Shown here piece by piece: positions 46,770 through 55,563 of a stretch of 64,000 bases of DNA. The notes under the pieces were generated by a model. That model was not told the DNA's origin. It ran no database searches and worked only from the letters and a program-made list of their open reading frames with translations. The position numbers and the translations under genes were made by a program. The stretch lies in assembly GCF_003719295.1 (NCBI RefSeq), contig NZ_RFLW01000001.1, positions 992,001-1,056,000 of the forward strand, read 5' to 3'. Within the stretch, counting starts at the first letter, position 1. Each line of letters opens with the position of its first letter. This DNA is from Haliea alexandrii (GTDB lineage: Bacteria > Pseudomonadota > Gammaproteobacteria > Pseudomonadales > Halieaceae).

Positions 46770-48032
46770 CTAAACCTTGAACGCTGTCTTCAGTTTGCGC
46801 GGTACCGGGGTCAGGCGCAGGCGCACGTAGCGCGGCAGCCCCTTGCGATACTCGGGGTAGGCTTCGCCGGTAATCAGCGGTTCCAGATAGGCCCGCGCGT
46901 CATCGGTAATGCCGAAACCGTCGCGGCTGATATAGCTGCGGGGCATTTTCTTTTCCTGGTTGGCGACCGCCTCGAGTGGCGCCTCGCCGATGTGCCAGCT
47001 GTACTTCTTGCCCTTGCCGCGGACGATGGCGGGCATGATGGCGTTGCGGCCCTGCAGGGCAAATTCAACGGCAGCCCGGCCCACGGCGTAGGCCTGCTCG
47101 AGGTCGGTTTGCGAGGCAATGTGGCGCGCGGAGCGCTGCAGGTAGTCGGCAACGGCCCAGTGGTACTTGTAGCCGAATTCCTGCTTGATCATGTCTGCCA
47201 GCGTGGGGGCCAGGCCGCCCAGCTGACTGTGGCCAAAGGCGTCCGTGAGGCCCGACTCGGCCAGGAAGCGCCCCTCGCGGTCCTGCGTGCCCTCCGAGGC
47301 AACGATGACGCAGTGACCCCAGCGCTTCACTGTGCGCTTCACCCGGGCCAGGAACTTCTTGCGGTCAAACGCCACTTCCGGAAACAGGATGATATGGGGG
47401 GCATCGCCCTCCTGTTCCGCTGCGAGCCCGGCAGCGGCGGCGATCCAGCCCGCGTGGCGGCCCATGACCTCAAGAATGAAAACCTTGGTGGAGGTTTCGC
47501 ACATCGAGGCCACGTCCAGCGCCGCCTCCCGCGTGGAAACGGCCACATATTTCGCGACCGAACCAAAGCCCGGGCAGGTATCCGTCAGGGGCAGGTCATT
47601 GTCGATGGTCTTGGGAATGTGAATTGCCTGCAGCGGGTAGCCCATGGCCTGGCTGAGCTGGGAAACCTTCAGGCAGGTGTCCGCCGAGTCGCCGCCACCG
47701 TTATAGAAGAAGTAGCCAATGTTGTGGGCGCGAAACACCTCGATGAGGCGTTCGTATTCGGCGCGGTTTTCCTCCAGGCTTTTCAGCTTGTGCCGACAGG
47801 AGCCGAAGGCGCCCGCGGGCGTGCTCAGCAGGCCGCGAATTGCCGCGGGCGTTTCCTTGCTGGTGTCGATCAGATCCTCGCGCAGGGCGCCGATAATGCC
47901 GTTGCGGCCCGCGTACACTTTGCCGATCTGTTTGCGGTTTTCCCGTGCGGTTTCAATAACACCGCAAGCCGAGGCATTGATGACGGCGGTGACGCCGCCC
48001 GACTGGGCATAGAAGGCATTCTTTACAGGCAT
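46770..48032 (-). CDS. pfp: Pyrophosphate-dependent 6-phosphofructokinase
   Basis: Reversibly phosphorylates fructose-6-phosphate using PPi. The product is 420 residues from ATG 48032. YAQSGGVTAVINASACGV, YNGGGDSADTCLK, the catalytic PKTIDNDL and MGRHAGWIAAAAGLA match the Xanthomonas-type PFP closely. The aspartate in GGGDS is the position that favours PPi over ATP, where ATP enzymes have glycine. It is probably co-transcribed with ppa, and divergent from mpl over 176 bp. Confidence 0.92.
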   Translation of the reverse strand: MPVKNAFYAQSGGVTAVINASACGVIETARENRKQIGKVYAGRNGIIGALREDLIDTSKETPAAIRGLLSTPAGAFGSCRHKLKSLEENRAEYERLIEVFRAHNIGYFFYNGGGDSADTCLKVSQLSQAMGYPLQAIHIPKTIDNDLPLTDTCPGFGSVAKYVAVSTREAALDVASMCETSTKVFILEVMGRHAGWIAAAAGLAAEQEGDAPHIILFPEVAFDRKKFLARVKRTVKRWGHCVIVASEGTQDREGRFLAESGLTDAFGHSQLGGLAPTLADMIKQEFGYKYHWAVADYLQRSARHIASQTDLEQAYAVGRAAVEFALQGRNAIMPAIVRGKGKKYSWHIGEAPLEAVANQEKKMPRSYISRDGFGITDDARAYLEPLITGEAYPEYRKGLPRYVRLRLTPVPRKLKTAFKV

Positions 48033-48208
48033 AGTCAGTCCGTAGTGGGCCGGGCCTTGCGGCTCCGGGGAGATCATCTTTTAGTCAGGCCGCGATGATA
48101 CGGGAAACTGAGGCGCTTGTAGACCGTGGGCGGGCCGGTTGTTGTGGATTGCTGCTGTGGTTGCCTGCTGCGTGCTAGACTGCGCGGCTTCACTGGAGGG
48201 CGCGGCGC

Positions 48209-49579
48209 TTGAGCGGACACATTCATATTCTGGGTATCTGCGGTACATTTATGGGCGGAGTTGCGTTGTTGGCGCGCGAACTCGGCTACCGCGTGACCGG
48301 CTCCGATGCCAACGTCTATCCCCCCATGAGTACGCAGCTGCAAGCCGCGGGCATTGAGTTGATGGAGGGCTACGCGCCGGAGCATTTGCAGCCAGCGCCG
48401 GATACCGTGGTGGTGGGCAACGCGATGCGCCGCGGCAATCCCGCGGTCGAGTACCTGTTGAACGCGGGCCTGCCCTACACCTCCGGGCCGCAATGGCTCG
48501 CCGAACACGTGCTGCAGGACAAATGGGTGCTGGCGGTATCGGGTACGCACGGCAAAACCACGACCAGCAGCCTGCTGGCCTGGATTCTGGAGTATGCCGG
48601 GCTGGCACCGGGTTTCCTGATTGGCGGTGTACCGGCAAACTTCGGCCAGTCCGCACGCGGCACCAGTGGCAACTTCTTTGTGGTGGAAGCCGACGAATAC
48701 GACACGGCCTTTTTTGACAAGCGCTCGAAGTTTGTTCACTACCGGCCGCGCACGGTCACCATCAACAATCTTGAGTTTGACCACGCGGATATCTTCCCGG
48801 ACCTCGCGGCCATTCAGCGGCAGTTTCACCATCTCGTGCGCTGCGTGCCGGGGGAAGGGTTGGTGATCCATCCGCAGGGACAGGCAGCGGTTGATGACGT
48901 GCTGGCCATGGGGTGCTGGACGCCGGCACAGTCGTTCACTCTGGACGGCGAGGCCGACTGGAGTGCCACCCTGCTGGCCCCGGATGCGTCGCGTTTTGCC
49001 GTGCGCGACCCCGCAGGGTCCACGGCAGAAGTGGCCTGGGGGTTCCTGGGGCGCCACAATGTGGAGAACGCACTGGCTGCGCTGGCAGCGGCGCGGCATG
49101 TGGGTGTGCCGTTGCAGCAGGGTGTGGCAGCGCTGGCCGGGTTCCGTGGGGTCAAACGCCGGCTGGAATTGTTGGGTGAGGTGGGAGGTGTAACCGTCTA
49201 TGACGACTTTGCGCATCACCCCACTGCCATTGCGACAACCCTGCAGGGTTTGCGCGCCAGCGCCGCGGGCCGCGTGATTGCCGTAGTTGAACCGCGCTCC
49301 AACACTATGCGTATCGGTCAACATCGACGTGCGCTGCAGGATTGTACGCGCGACGCTGACGCTGTGTACTGGTTCCAGCCGCCGGGCATGGACTGGTCGC
49401 TCGATGCGGTAGCGGCGGCGAGTACTGTACCGGCCACTGTGGCCCACGACATCGACCAGTTGGCGCGGCGTGTGGCGCAAGAATCGCGACCCGGAGACCG
49501 GGTGGTCATAATGAGCAATGGCGGCTTTGGTGGCATTCACCAGCGTCTGCTGGATGAATTGAAGGCGGCAAATTCCTGA
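48209..49579 (+). CDS. mpl: UDP-N-acetylmuramate:L-alanyl-gamma-D-glutamyl-meso-diaminopimelate ligase
   Basis: Recycles murein tripeptide onto UDP-MurNAc. The product is 456 residues (E. coli 457). Mur-ligase motifs: HILGICGTFMGG, P-loop SGTHGKTTTSSLL, EADEYDTAFFDKRSKF and YDDFAHHPTAI. The start is TTG 48209 with GGAGGG eight bases upstream and no nearby ATG giving a matching N-terminus. Its stop overlaps the next start (TGATG). Confidence 0.94.
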   Translation: MSGHIHILGICGTFMGGVALLARELGYRVTGSDANVYPPMSTQLQAAGIELMEGYAPEHLQPAPDTVVVGNAMRRGNPAVEYLLNAGLPYTSGPQWLAEHVLQDKWVLAVSGTHGKTTTSSLLAWILEYAGLAPGFLIGGVPANFGQSARGTSGNFFVVEADEYDTAFFDKRSKFVHYRPRTVTINNLEFDHADIFPDLAAIQRQFHHLVRCVPGEGLVIHPQGQAAVDDVLAMGCWTPAQSFTLDGEADWSATLLAPDASRFAVRDPAGSTAEVAWGFLGRHNVENALAALAAARHVGVPLQQGVAALAGFRGVKRRLELLGEVGGVTVYDDFAHHPTAIATTLQGLRASAAGRVIAVVEPRSNTMRIGQHRRALQDCTRDADAVYWFQPPGMDWSLDAVAAASTVPATVAHDIDQLARRVAQESRPGDRVVIMSNGGFGGIHQRLLDELKAANS

Positions 49580-52200
49580 TGCGTAACCACCCTCTGCTCC
49601 GCGCCTATGACACCCTGGTGCTGCGTCGCCCCTGGATCTCGCTGGCCCTCGTCGCCCTGGTGCTGGTACTCAGTGCCTCACAACTGGGCAAAATCAAGCT
49701 CGATGCGTCGGCTGACTCCCTGATGTTGCAGGGTGACCCCGCACTGGACTTCTTTCGCGACGTGTCCGCTGAATACGGGGCCGAGGATTTCCTGCTGCTG
49801 ACCTGGCAGCCCGACGCGCCGCTGCTCAGTGACGCGTCGCTGGACCCGCTCAAGCGCATGGCAGACGAGCTGCGCACACTGCCGCGGGTATCCTCCGTGG
49901 TTACTGTGTGGGATGTGCCGCTGCTGGAGAGCCCGCCGGTCAGCCTGTCGGATATCACCTCCGGCGATCCGCTGCCCAGCCTGAACGACCCGCAGGTGGA
50001 TCGCGCCATGGCGCTGGAAGAGTTCACCACCAGTCCCATTTATGCGGAATTGCTGGCCAGCCGCGAGGGCGATCTGACCGCCGTGCAGGTCAACCTGCAA
50101 CGAGACACGCGCTACTTCGACCTGCTGCAGCAGCGTGATGCGCTGCGCGCCAAGGCGGAGGCGGGTGCCTTGAGCGCCGCGGAAGAGGCGGCCCTTGAGG
50201 CGGTCGAGGTGGCGTTCAAGGCGCACACGGCTCAAGCGCTGGAGCAGCAGAGTCAGCTGGTGCAGTCGGTGCGCACCATCGCCGATGGTTATCGCCAGCA
50301 CGCGCGCATCTTTGTCGGCGGTGTGCCCATGATCACGGCGGATATGGTCAGTTTCGTGCGCAGCGATCTGGTGCTGTTTGGCACGGCGATACTCGGCGTC
50401 ATGCTGGTCGTGCTCGCTCTCATTTTCCGCCGCGTGCGCTGGACGGTGATTCCCCTGGCCACGTGCATGGCCTCTGTGACGGTGATGCTGGGTCTGCTCG
50501 GCTGGCTGGACTGGCGCATGACCGTGATCTCGTCGAACTTTGTTGCAGTGTTGTTGATTATCAGCCTCGCCATTGCCATCCACCTGGTGGTGCGCTACCG
50601 GGAACTGCATGCCGAGGACCCGGAGGGCGACCTGCATGACCGTGTGTTGCAGACGGTGGCGTTGATGGCGGTGCCCTGCGTCTATACGGGCATTACCACC
50701 ATCGTCGCGTTCATGTCACTGGTGGTGTCCGGCATCCAGCCGGTGATCGATTTCGGCTGGATGATGACGGTGGGTATCCTGGTGGCACTGGTGCTGGCGT
50801 TCATTATGGTGCCGTGCCTGATTGAGGTCTGGCCCAAAGGCCGCCCTTTCCGTTTCCGTCAGGAAGGCGAGCCGTTGACGCTGCATTTTGCGCGGGCGAC
50901 TGAGCACTTTGGCAAAACCATCCTGGTGGCGACCGCGATTGTTGTGGGGCTCACGGTGCTGGGTATTTCGCGCCTGCAGGTGGAAAACCGCTTTATCGAC
51001 TACTTCAAGGAGACCACGGAAATCTATCAGGGTATGGAGCTGCTGGATTCACGCCTCGGCGGCACCATTCCACTGGACATCATTTTCTCCGGCCCCGATG
51101 CCACAGCGCCGCTGCCCGGCCTGGAAGACATGCAACCGGCGGCGGACGCACCCGCGGAAGACGATCCGTTCCTCGACGGTGACACAGCGCAATTCGCCGC
51201 CGCCGATGAACCTGCTGCAGATGACTGGGGCGATGACTTCGATGGCGGATTTGACGAGTTCGGCGGCAGCGAAGACAGCTTTACTCCGAGCTATTGGTTC
51301 AGCCTGGAAGGCATGCGCCTGCTGGATGCGGCCCATGAGCACGTGGACAGTCAGGAAGAAACCGGCAAGGTGCTGTCGCTGTCGACCACTTTTTCGGTGG
51401 TGAAGGATCTGCTGGGCGACGACATCGGCAGCGTTGAGCTGGCGCTGGTGCAGAAGAGCCTCCCGGCGGACGTTGCCGAGCTGATGGTAGATCCCTATTT
51501 TTCCGAGGACAAAGAGCAGGCGCGCATTACCGTACGAGTGAAAGAAACCAGTGAGCAATTGCGCCGCGATGCATTCCTGTCCCGCCTGCACAATGAGCTT
51601 GTTGAGGTGACCGGGCTGGCGCCGGAGCGGATTCGTTTCACCGGCATGCTGGTGCTCTACAACAACGTGCTGCAAAGCCTGTTCCAGTCGCAGATTCTCA
51701 CTCTGGGCGCTGTGTTCATCGCCATCATGCTGATGTTCCTGCTGCTGTTCCGCTCCCTGTCGCTTGCATTTATTGCGCTGGCGCCGAATATTGTGGCCGC
51801 CGGTTTGGTACTCGGCGTTATGGGTCTGGCGGGCATTCCGCTGGATATCATGACCATCACCATTGCCGCCATTGTGGTGGGCATCGGTGTGGATGACTGT
51901 ATTCACTACGTACACCGGTTTCAGCGCGAGTTCCCGCGCGACCGCAATTACGTGGCGGCCATGTACCGCTGCCACGGGAGTATTGGCCGGGCCATGTACT
52001 ACACGACAGTGACGGTAGTGATCGGCTTTTCGATGCTGACGCTGTCCAATTTCAATCCGAGTATTTATTTCGGCCTGCTCACGGTGCTGGCGATGGCCGT
52101 GGCAGTGATTGGTGCACTGCTGCTGTTGCCCAGATTGATTCTGCTGATGCGCCCCCTTGGCCCTGAGGCCGATGCGGCCTCCGAGGCGGAGGCGGGCTGA
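49579..52200 (+). CDS. MMPL/RND-family transporter
   Basis: An 873-residue inner-membrane protein with the RND/MMPL plan: one N-terminal helix, a periplasmic loop, five or six helices (about 270-420), a second loop and a second helix set (about 700-860). GVDDCIHYVHRF in the second set resembles the family's charged relay helix. The second loop contains an acidic low-complexity stretch (about residues 505-575) rich in Asp, Glu, Ala and Gly. The start overlaps the mpl stop. Relatives export lipids or hopanoids, but the cargo here is unknown. Confidence 0.85.
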   Translation: MRNHPLLRAYDTLVLRRPWISLALVALVLVLSASQLGKIKLDASADSLMLQGDPALDFFRDVSAEYGAEDFLLLTWQPDAPLLSDASLDPLKRMADELRTLPRVSSVVTVWDVPLLESPPVSLSDITSGDPLPSLNDPQVDRAMALEEFTTSPIYAELLASREGDLTAVQVNLQRDTRYFDLLQQRDALRAKAEAGALSAAEEAALEAVEVAFKAHTAQALEQQSQLVQSVRTIADGYRQHARIFVGGVPMITADMVSFVRSDLVLFGTAILGVMLVVLALIFRRVRWTVIPLATCMASVTVMLGLLGWLDWRMTVISSNFVAVLLIISLAIAIHLVVRYRELHAEDPEGDLHDRVLQTVALMAVPCVYTGITTIVAFMSLVVSGIQPVIDFGWMMTVGILVALVLAFIMVPCLIEVWPKGRPFRFRQEGEPLTLHFARATEHFGKTILVATAIVVGLTVLGISRLQVENRFIDYFKETTEIYQGMELLDSRLGGTIPLDIIFSGPDATAPLPGLEDMQPAADAPAEDDPFLDGDTAQFAAADEPAADDWGDDFDGGFDEFGGSEDSFTPSYWFSLEGMRLLDAAHEHVDSQEETGKVLSLSTTFSVVKDLLGDDIGSVELALVQKSLPADVAELMVDPYFSEDKEQARITVRVKETSEQLRRDAFLSRLHNELVEVTGLAPERIRFTGMLVLYNNVLQSLFQSQILTLGAVFIAIMLMFLLLFRSLSLAFIALAPNIVAAGLVLGVMGLAGIPLDIMTITIAAIVVGIGVDDCIHYVHRFQREFPRDRNYVAAMYRCHGSIGRAMYYTTVTVVIGFSMLTLSNFNPSIYFGLLTVLAMAVAVIGALLLLPRLILLMRPLGPEADAASEAEAG

Positions 52201-52457
52201 TGGAGTGTCGCGCCGGGTGCGGTGCCTGCTGTGTGGCACCTTCCATCTCTACGCGCTTTTATGGCATGCCCGAGGGCAAGCCGGCGGGGGTGCGCTGTGT
52301 TCACCTGACGCCGGAGCGCCTCTGTGGCTTGTTTGGCGACCCCAGACGCCCCGCGGTGTGCAGTGCTTTTCAGGCGGATGTCGACGTGTGCGGTGACAAC
52401 CGCAGGGCGGCATTGGCCAATCTGGAGCAGCTGGAAATTCTCAGCCGCCCCGACTGA
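52200..52457 (+). CDS. YkgJ-family cysteine cluster protein
   Basis: An 85-residue protein with a CxxxCxxCC cluster at the N-terminus (MECRAGCGACCVAP) and further cysteines in RCVHL, LCGLF, VCSAF and DVCGD. Such proteins probably bind a metal or an Fe-S cluster. The start overlaps the MMPL stop by one base. Function unknown. Confidence 0.83.
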   Translation: MECRAGCGACCVAPSISTRFYGMPEGKPAGVRCVHLTPERLCGLFGDPRRPAVCSAFQADVDVCGDNRRAALANLEQLEILSRPD

Positions 52458-52470
52458 ACGGGAGTACCCG

Positions 52471-53070
52471 ATGTCTACAACCGAATTACCCCTGTTTCCC
52501 CTGTCTGCGGTGCTCTTGCCCTACGGCAAGATGCCACTGCAGATTTTTGAACAGCGTTACCTGGACCTGGTGCGTGATTGCATGAAGAACGGCACCGACT
52601 TCGGTGTGGTCTGGATACGTCGCGGAGAGGAAGTGGCGGTGAAGGGCACGCGGCAACAACTTGGCGACATCGGAACGCGCGCACGCATTGTGGACTTTGA
52701 CCAGTTGCCGAACGGTTTGCTGGGCGTGACCATTGAAGGCCGGGAACGGTTCCACCTCAGCGATACCCGGGTGGCCACGAATGGACTGGTATTGGGCAAC
52801 GTTGCGTTCGAGCCCATGCCCGAGTCGGCCGCGCTCGACGATGCCTGGCTGTCGTTGCGGGAAATCCTCGAGAACCTGAAGCAGCATCCGCACGTCAGGC
52901 GCATGGGACTGGAGATCGACTTCGATGACGCCTGGCAGGTGGGTTACACGCTGGCGCAGTTGCTGCCGCTGGAGGAGTCACTGAAGTATGCGCTCCTCAA
53001 CGCCGGTGACATTGAGGAGCTGATGGATCAACTGGACCTGATCCTGAGCGATATCAGTGGTGAGGGGTAG
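52471..53070 (+). CDS. LON peptidase substrate-binding domain protein
   Basis: A 199-residue protein consisting of only the Lon N-terminal (LAN/PUA-like) domain: LPLFPLSAVLLPYGKMPLQIFEQRYLDLV is the hallmark, with no ATPase or protease part. ATG 52471 is preceded by CGGGAG. It ends the mpl-MMPL-ykgJ operon. Stand-alone LON-domain proteins are common in this group, and their role is not established. Confidence 0.88.
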   Translation: MSTTELPLFPLSAVLLPYGKMPLQIFEQRYLDLVRDCMKNGTDFGVVWIRRGEEVAVKGTRQQLGDIGTRARIVDFDQLPNGLLGVTIEGRERFHLSDTRVATNGLVLGNVAFEPMPESAALDDAWLSLREILENLKQHPHVRRMGLEIDFDDAWQVGYTLAQLLPLEESLKYALLNAGDIEELMDQLDLILSDISGEG

Positions 53071-53095
53071 TTCCCGCCTGGAGCCAATAAGCTCG

Positions 53096-53746
53096 TCAGT
53101 TTGTTGAAAGCTTTGCCAGCAGTGCTTCGGCTTCGGCCTTGCGAGCCGCATCTGCGGCGTTGCGCCCGGGTCTAGGTGCCGCTCTCAGAACGCGTTCCAA
53201 GTGTTCTTTCGCTTTGTCCGTTTCGCCCTCACTCGCGAGAAACTCGGCAAGGAAAAAGTTGCTGTCGATACCCTCGGGGTTGGCCTGCAGGCCGGCTTCG
53301 AGATATTCGAGCGCTTTCTTGCTGTTTCCAAAGCCCACCGGCCAGCCTGGCACCCGCGCATACAGTGTGCCGAGGCTGACGAGGGCAGCGCCGTCGCTGA
53401 CGGTTGGATCAATGGCCACTGCTCGCTCGAAATCGTCGCGAGCGGCTTTGGCGTAACCCAGCGCGTCAAGACCGCCGACAACACCCGCGAATGAGGAGCG
53501 GATGATGCCGCACCAGGTGAGTGCCTGGGCGTCATCCGGCTGCTTATCAAGCAGTTCGTCACAGCGCGCGAGCAGGCCGCCATAGGCCGCTTCCTGCTCC
53601 TGCGTGGGCAGCTCGAAGTTGACATGCTCCCACTGGGTGCGCAGTGCGCTCACCTCTGCGTTTACTGAAGCGAGTGCGGGTGTGATTGCGGCGAGGCCTG
53701 CAAGTACACCAAAAAGTGTGGAGCACAGTCGAGGGTAGGTTTGCAT
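53096..53746 (-). CDS. Exported TPR-repeat protein
   Basis: A 216-residue protein with a signal peptide (hydrophobic LFGVLAGLAAITPALASV) and TPR-like helix pairs. The segment GFGNSKKALEYLEAGLQANPEG resembles the periplasmic T component of some TRAP-type systems. AGGAG precedes the ATG. It lies 80 bp after phoD on the same strand and may be co-expressed. Function unknown. Confidence 0.75.
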   Translation of the reverse strand: MQTYPRLCSTLFGVLAGLAAITPALASVNAEVSALRTQWEHVNFELPTQEQEAAYGGLLARCDELLDKQPDDAQALTWCGIIRSSFAGVVGGLDALGYAKAARDDFERAVAIDPTVSDGAALVSLGTLYARVPGWPVGFGNSKKALEYLEAGLQANPEGIDSNFFLAEFLASEGETDKAKEHLERVLRAAPRPGRNAADAARKAEAEALLAKLSTN

Positions 53747-53826
53747 GGTGCGGTTTCTCCTGGAGCGTTCTCTGCACTATACGAAAAAAACCTTAAGGTG
53801 GCCTTATGCGCATCTCCGCCAGCATT

Positions 53827-55506
53827 CTAGCCTGCAACCTCGTAGCTCAGGCCCGAGTCGCTGTGACTCATCACCACGCTGCGAAGCATGCCGGTGTGGT
53901 AATCACGGCTGAGGATATTACTGACCTTGACAAAATCAGCCTGCAGTCGCGCCGGGGTGACCCGTACACGCAGGTAACCGTTGCTGATGCCGTCGGTCCA
54001 GAGCACCTCGGGGTTGCTGGATACCAGCCGCTCGTCCATCCTCCGCGCACCCTCAGTGCCGAACTCAAGGAAATCGCCGGGTGAGGTGATGCCGGTGGTA
54101 CCCAGCTCTACCCCCATCGCACGGCCCCCGTTGTCGTACAGCGCATTCTGCCAGAAACTGTGGCTATCGCCGGTCAGCACCACGAGGTCGTTGACGTCGG
54201 CATTCTGGCAGCTCTGGTAGAACGCCTCCCGTGCCCTCGGGTAGCCGTCCCAAGGGTCGAGGTAGAGCGGAAGGCCCAGCTCACCGAGGCGCTGGAAGTA
54301 CTGCGCGCGTTGCAGATTTTCACTACTCACCCGGCCCTTGAGGTAGTTCATGTCTGCAGCATCAAGCCGGGGGGCAGACATTCTCGCCATGGGTATCTGA
54401 TTGCCCAGCATGCGCCAGGGCCGCGCAGCCGAAACCGATTCGGCCAGTGCGGCCGCCGCGAAGGCCTGCATATCCGCCGACAGCATTTCCCGCCCGGGTG
54501 CACCCACCACGTCTCGCAGGAACGTTTCGGCAGCGTCCGGTGTCATCTCCAGCAGCGCTGGTATGTCATAGTCAATTTGCTGTGCACGACCGGTATGACG
54601 TGTTTCCAGTGTCACCAGTGAGGCCAGGTCACCGAAGCGGAAATGGCGCCAGTAGGCCGCCGGGTCTTCGCCAATGTCCGGTTCACGCACCGGCATCCAT
54701 TCATACCAGGCCTGCAGGGAAGCGCTGCGCCGCGTGCGCCAGCTGCCCTCCGTTGCGGGTTGGTGGTTCTCTGCGCCTTCCTGCCAGGGGTTGTTGGTAG
54801 ATTCGTGATCGTCCCACAGGGGAATCAGCGGGTGAGCGGCATGCATTTCTCGCGATTGGGCGTCCGCTTTGTATTGGGCGTGTCGCAGCCGGCAGTCGGT
54901 GAGCGATACCATTTCCCGCGGTGGGTTGTGCTGCCGTCCCAGCTGCGCGCCAATACCGCCGCCATAACCATCGGGCCCGTACTCGTAGAGGTAGTCCCCC
55001 AGGTGCAATACGAATTCGACCGACTCATCCCGGGCAATGGCCTCGTAGGCATTGAAGTAACCAAAAGGAAAATTGGAGCACGACGCCACTGCCAGGCCGA
55101 GGTAATCCAGGGCTCCATTGGGGAGGGTGCGCGTACGGCCCACGGGCGATGTCTGCGCACCGGCACGAAAGCGGTAGTAGTAGGTGGCACCCGGTTTCAG
55201 GCCGTCGACCACAACCTTTACGGTGTGGTCGCGTTGTTGCCCGGTTGCGCTACGTCCGCGCTGCAGGGTGTGATCAAAGGTCGGGTTCTCAGCGATTTCC
55301 CACTCGCATTCGGCGACGCCGGCTGTGGTGGTCAACCGCGTCCACAGTACAACAGAGCTGTGATCCGGGTCGCCGCTTGCTACGCCGTGTTGGAAGACGC
55401 TATCCGGGTTCGCGGTAGCGCCCGGCACACGCAGCCCCACCGGTAGCAGCAGGCTGGCAGACAACCCGGACAGTATCTGACGGCGGGTAAGTGGAAGGCG
55501 TTTCAT
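53827..55506 (-). CDS. phoD: PhoD-family alkaline phosphatase/phosphodiesterase
   Basis: A 559-residue metallophosphatase probably exported by Tat. LTRRQILSGLSASLLLP has a twin arginine (Arg8-Arg9) before a hydrophobic run. The N-terminal Ig-like domain (about 40-130, FQHGVASGDPDHSSVVLWTR) precedes the catalytic domain with HLGDYLYEYG, LWDDHESTNN and LTGDSHSFW. The start ATG 55506 is preceded by GAGGAA. It lies 57 bp downstream of a TonB receptor gene but beyond that gene's terminator. The likely role is release of phosphate from organic esters in the periplasm. Confidence 0.9.
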   Translation of the reverse strand: MKRLPLTRRQILSGLSASLLLPVGLRVPGATANPDSVFQHGVASGDPDHSSVVLWTRLTTTAGVAECEWEIAENPTFDHTLQRGRSATGQQRDHTVKVVVDGLKPGATYYYRFRAGAQTSPVGRTRTLPNGALDYLGLAVASCSNFPFGYFNAYEAIARDESVEFVLHLGDYLYEYGPDGYGGGIGAQLGRQHNPPREMVSLTDCRLRHAQYKADAQSREMHAAHPLIPLWDDHESTNNPWQEGAENHQPATEGSWRTRRSASLQAWYEWMPVREPDIGEDPAAYWRHFRFGDLASLVTLETRHTGRAQQIDYDIPALLEMTPDAAETFLRDVVGAPGREMLSADMQAFAAAALAESVSAARPWRMLGNQIPMARMSAPRLDAADMNYLKGRVSSENLQRAQYFQRLGELGLPLYLDPWDGYPRAREAFYQSCQNADVNDLVVLTGDSHSFWQNALYDNGGRAMGVELGTTGITSPGDFLEFGTEGARRMDERLVSSNPEVLWTDGISNGYLRVRVTPARLQADFVKVSNILSRDYHTGMLRSVVMSHSDSGLSYEVAG

Positions 55507-55521
55507 GTCATTTCCTCGCAT

Positions 55522-55545
55522 AAAAAAGCCGGCCCGTGGGCCGGC
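55522..55545 (-). terminator. Rho-independent terminator of the TonB receptor gene
   Basis: Minus-strand GCCGGCCC-AC-GGGCCGGC followed by six T residues, located between the receptor stop and the phoD ribosome-binding site. Confidence 0.88.
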
Positions 55546-55563
55546 AAGCACGCTTACAGGGTT

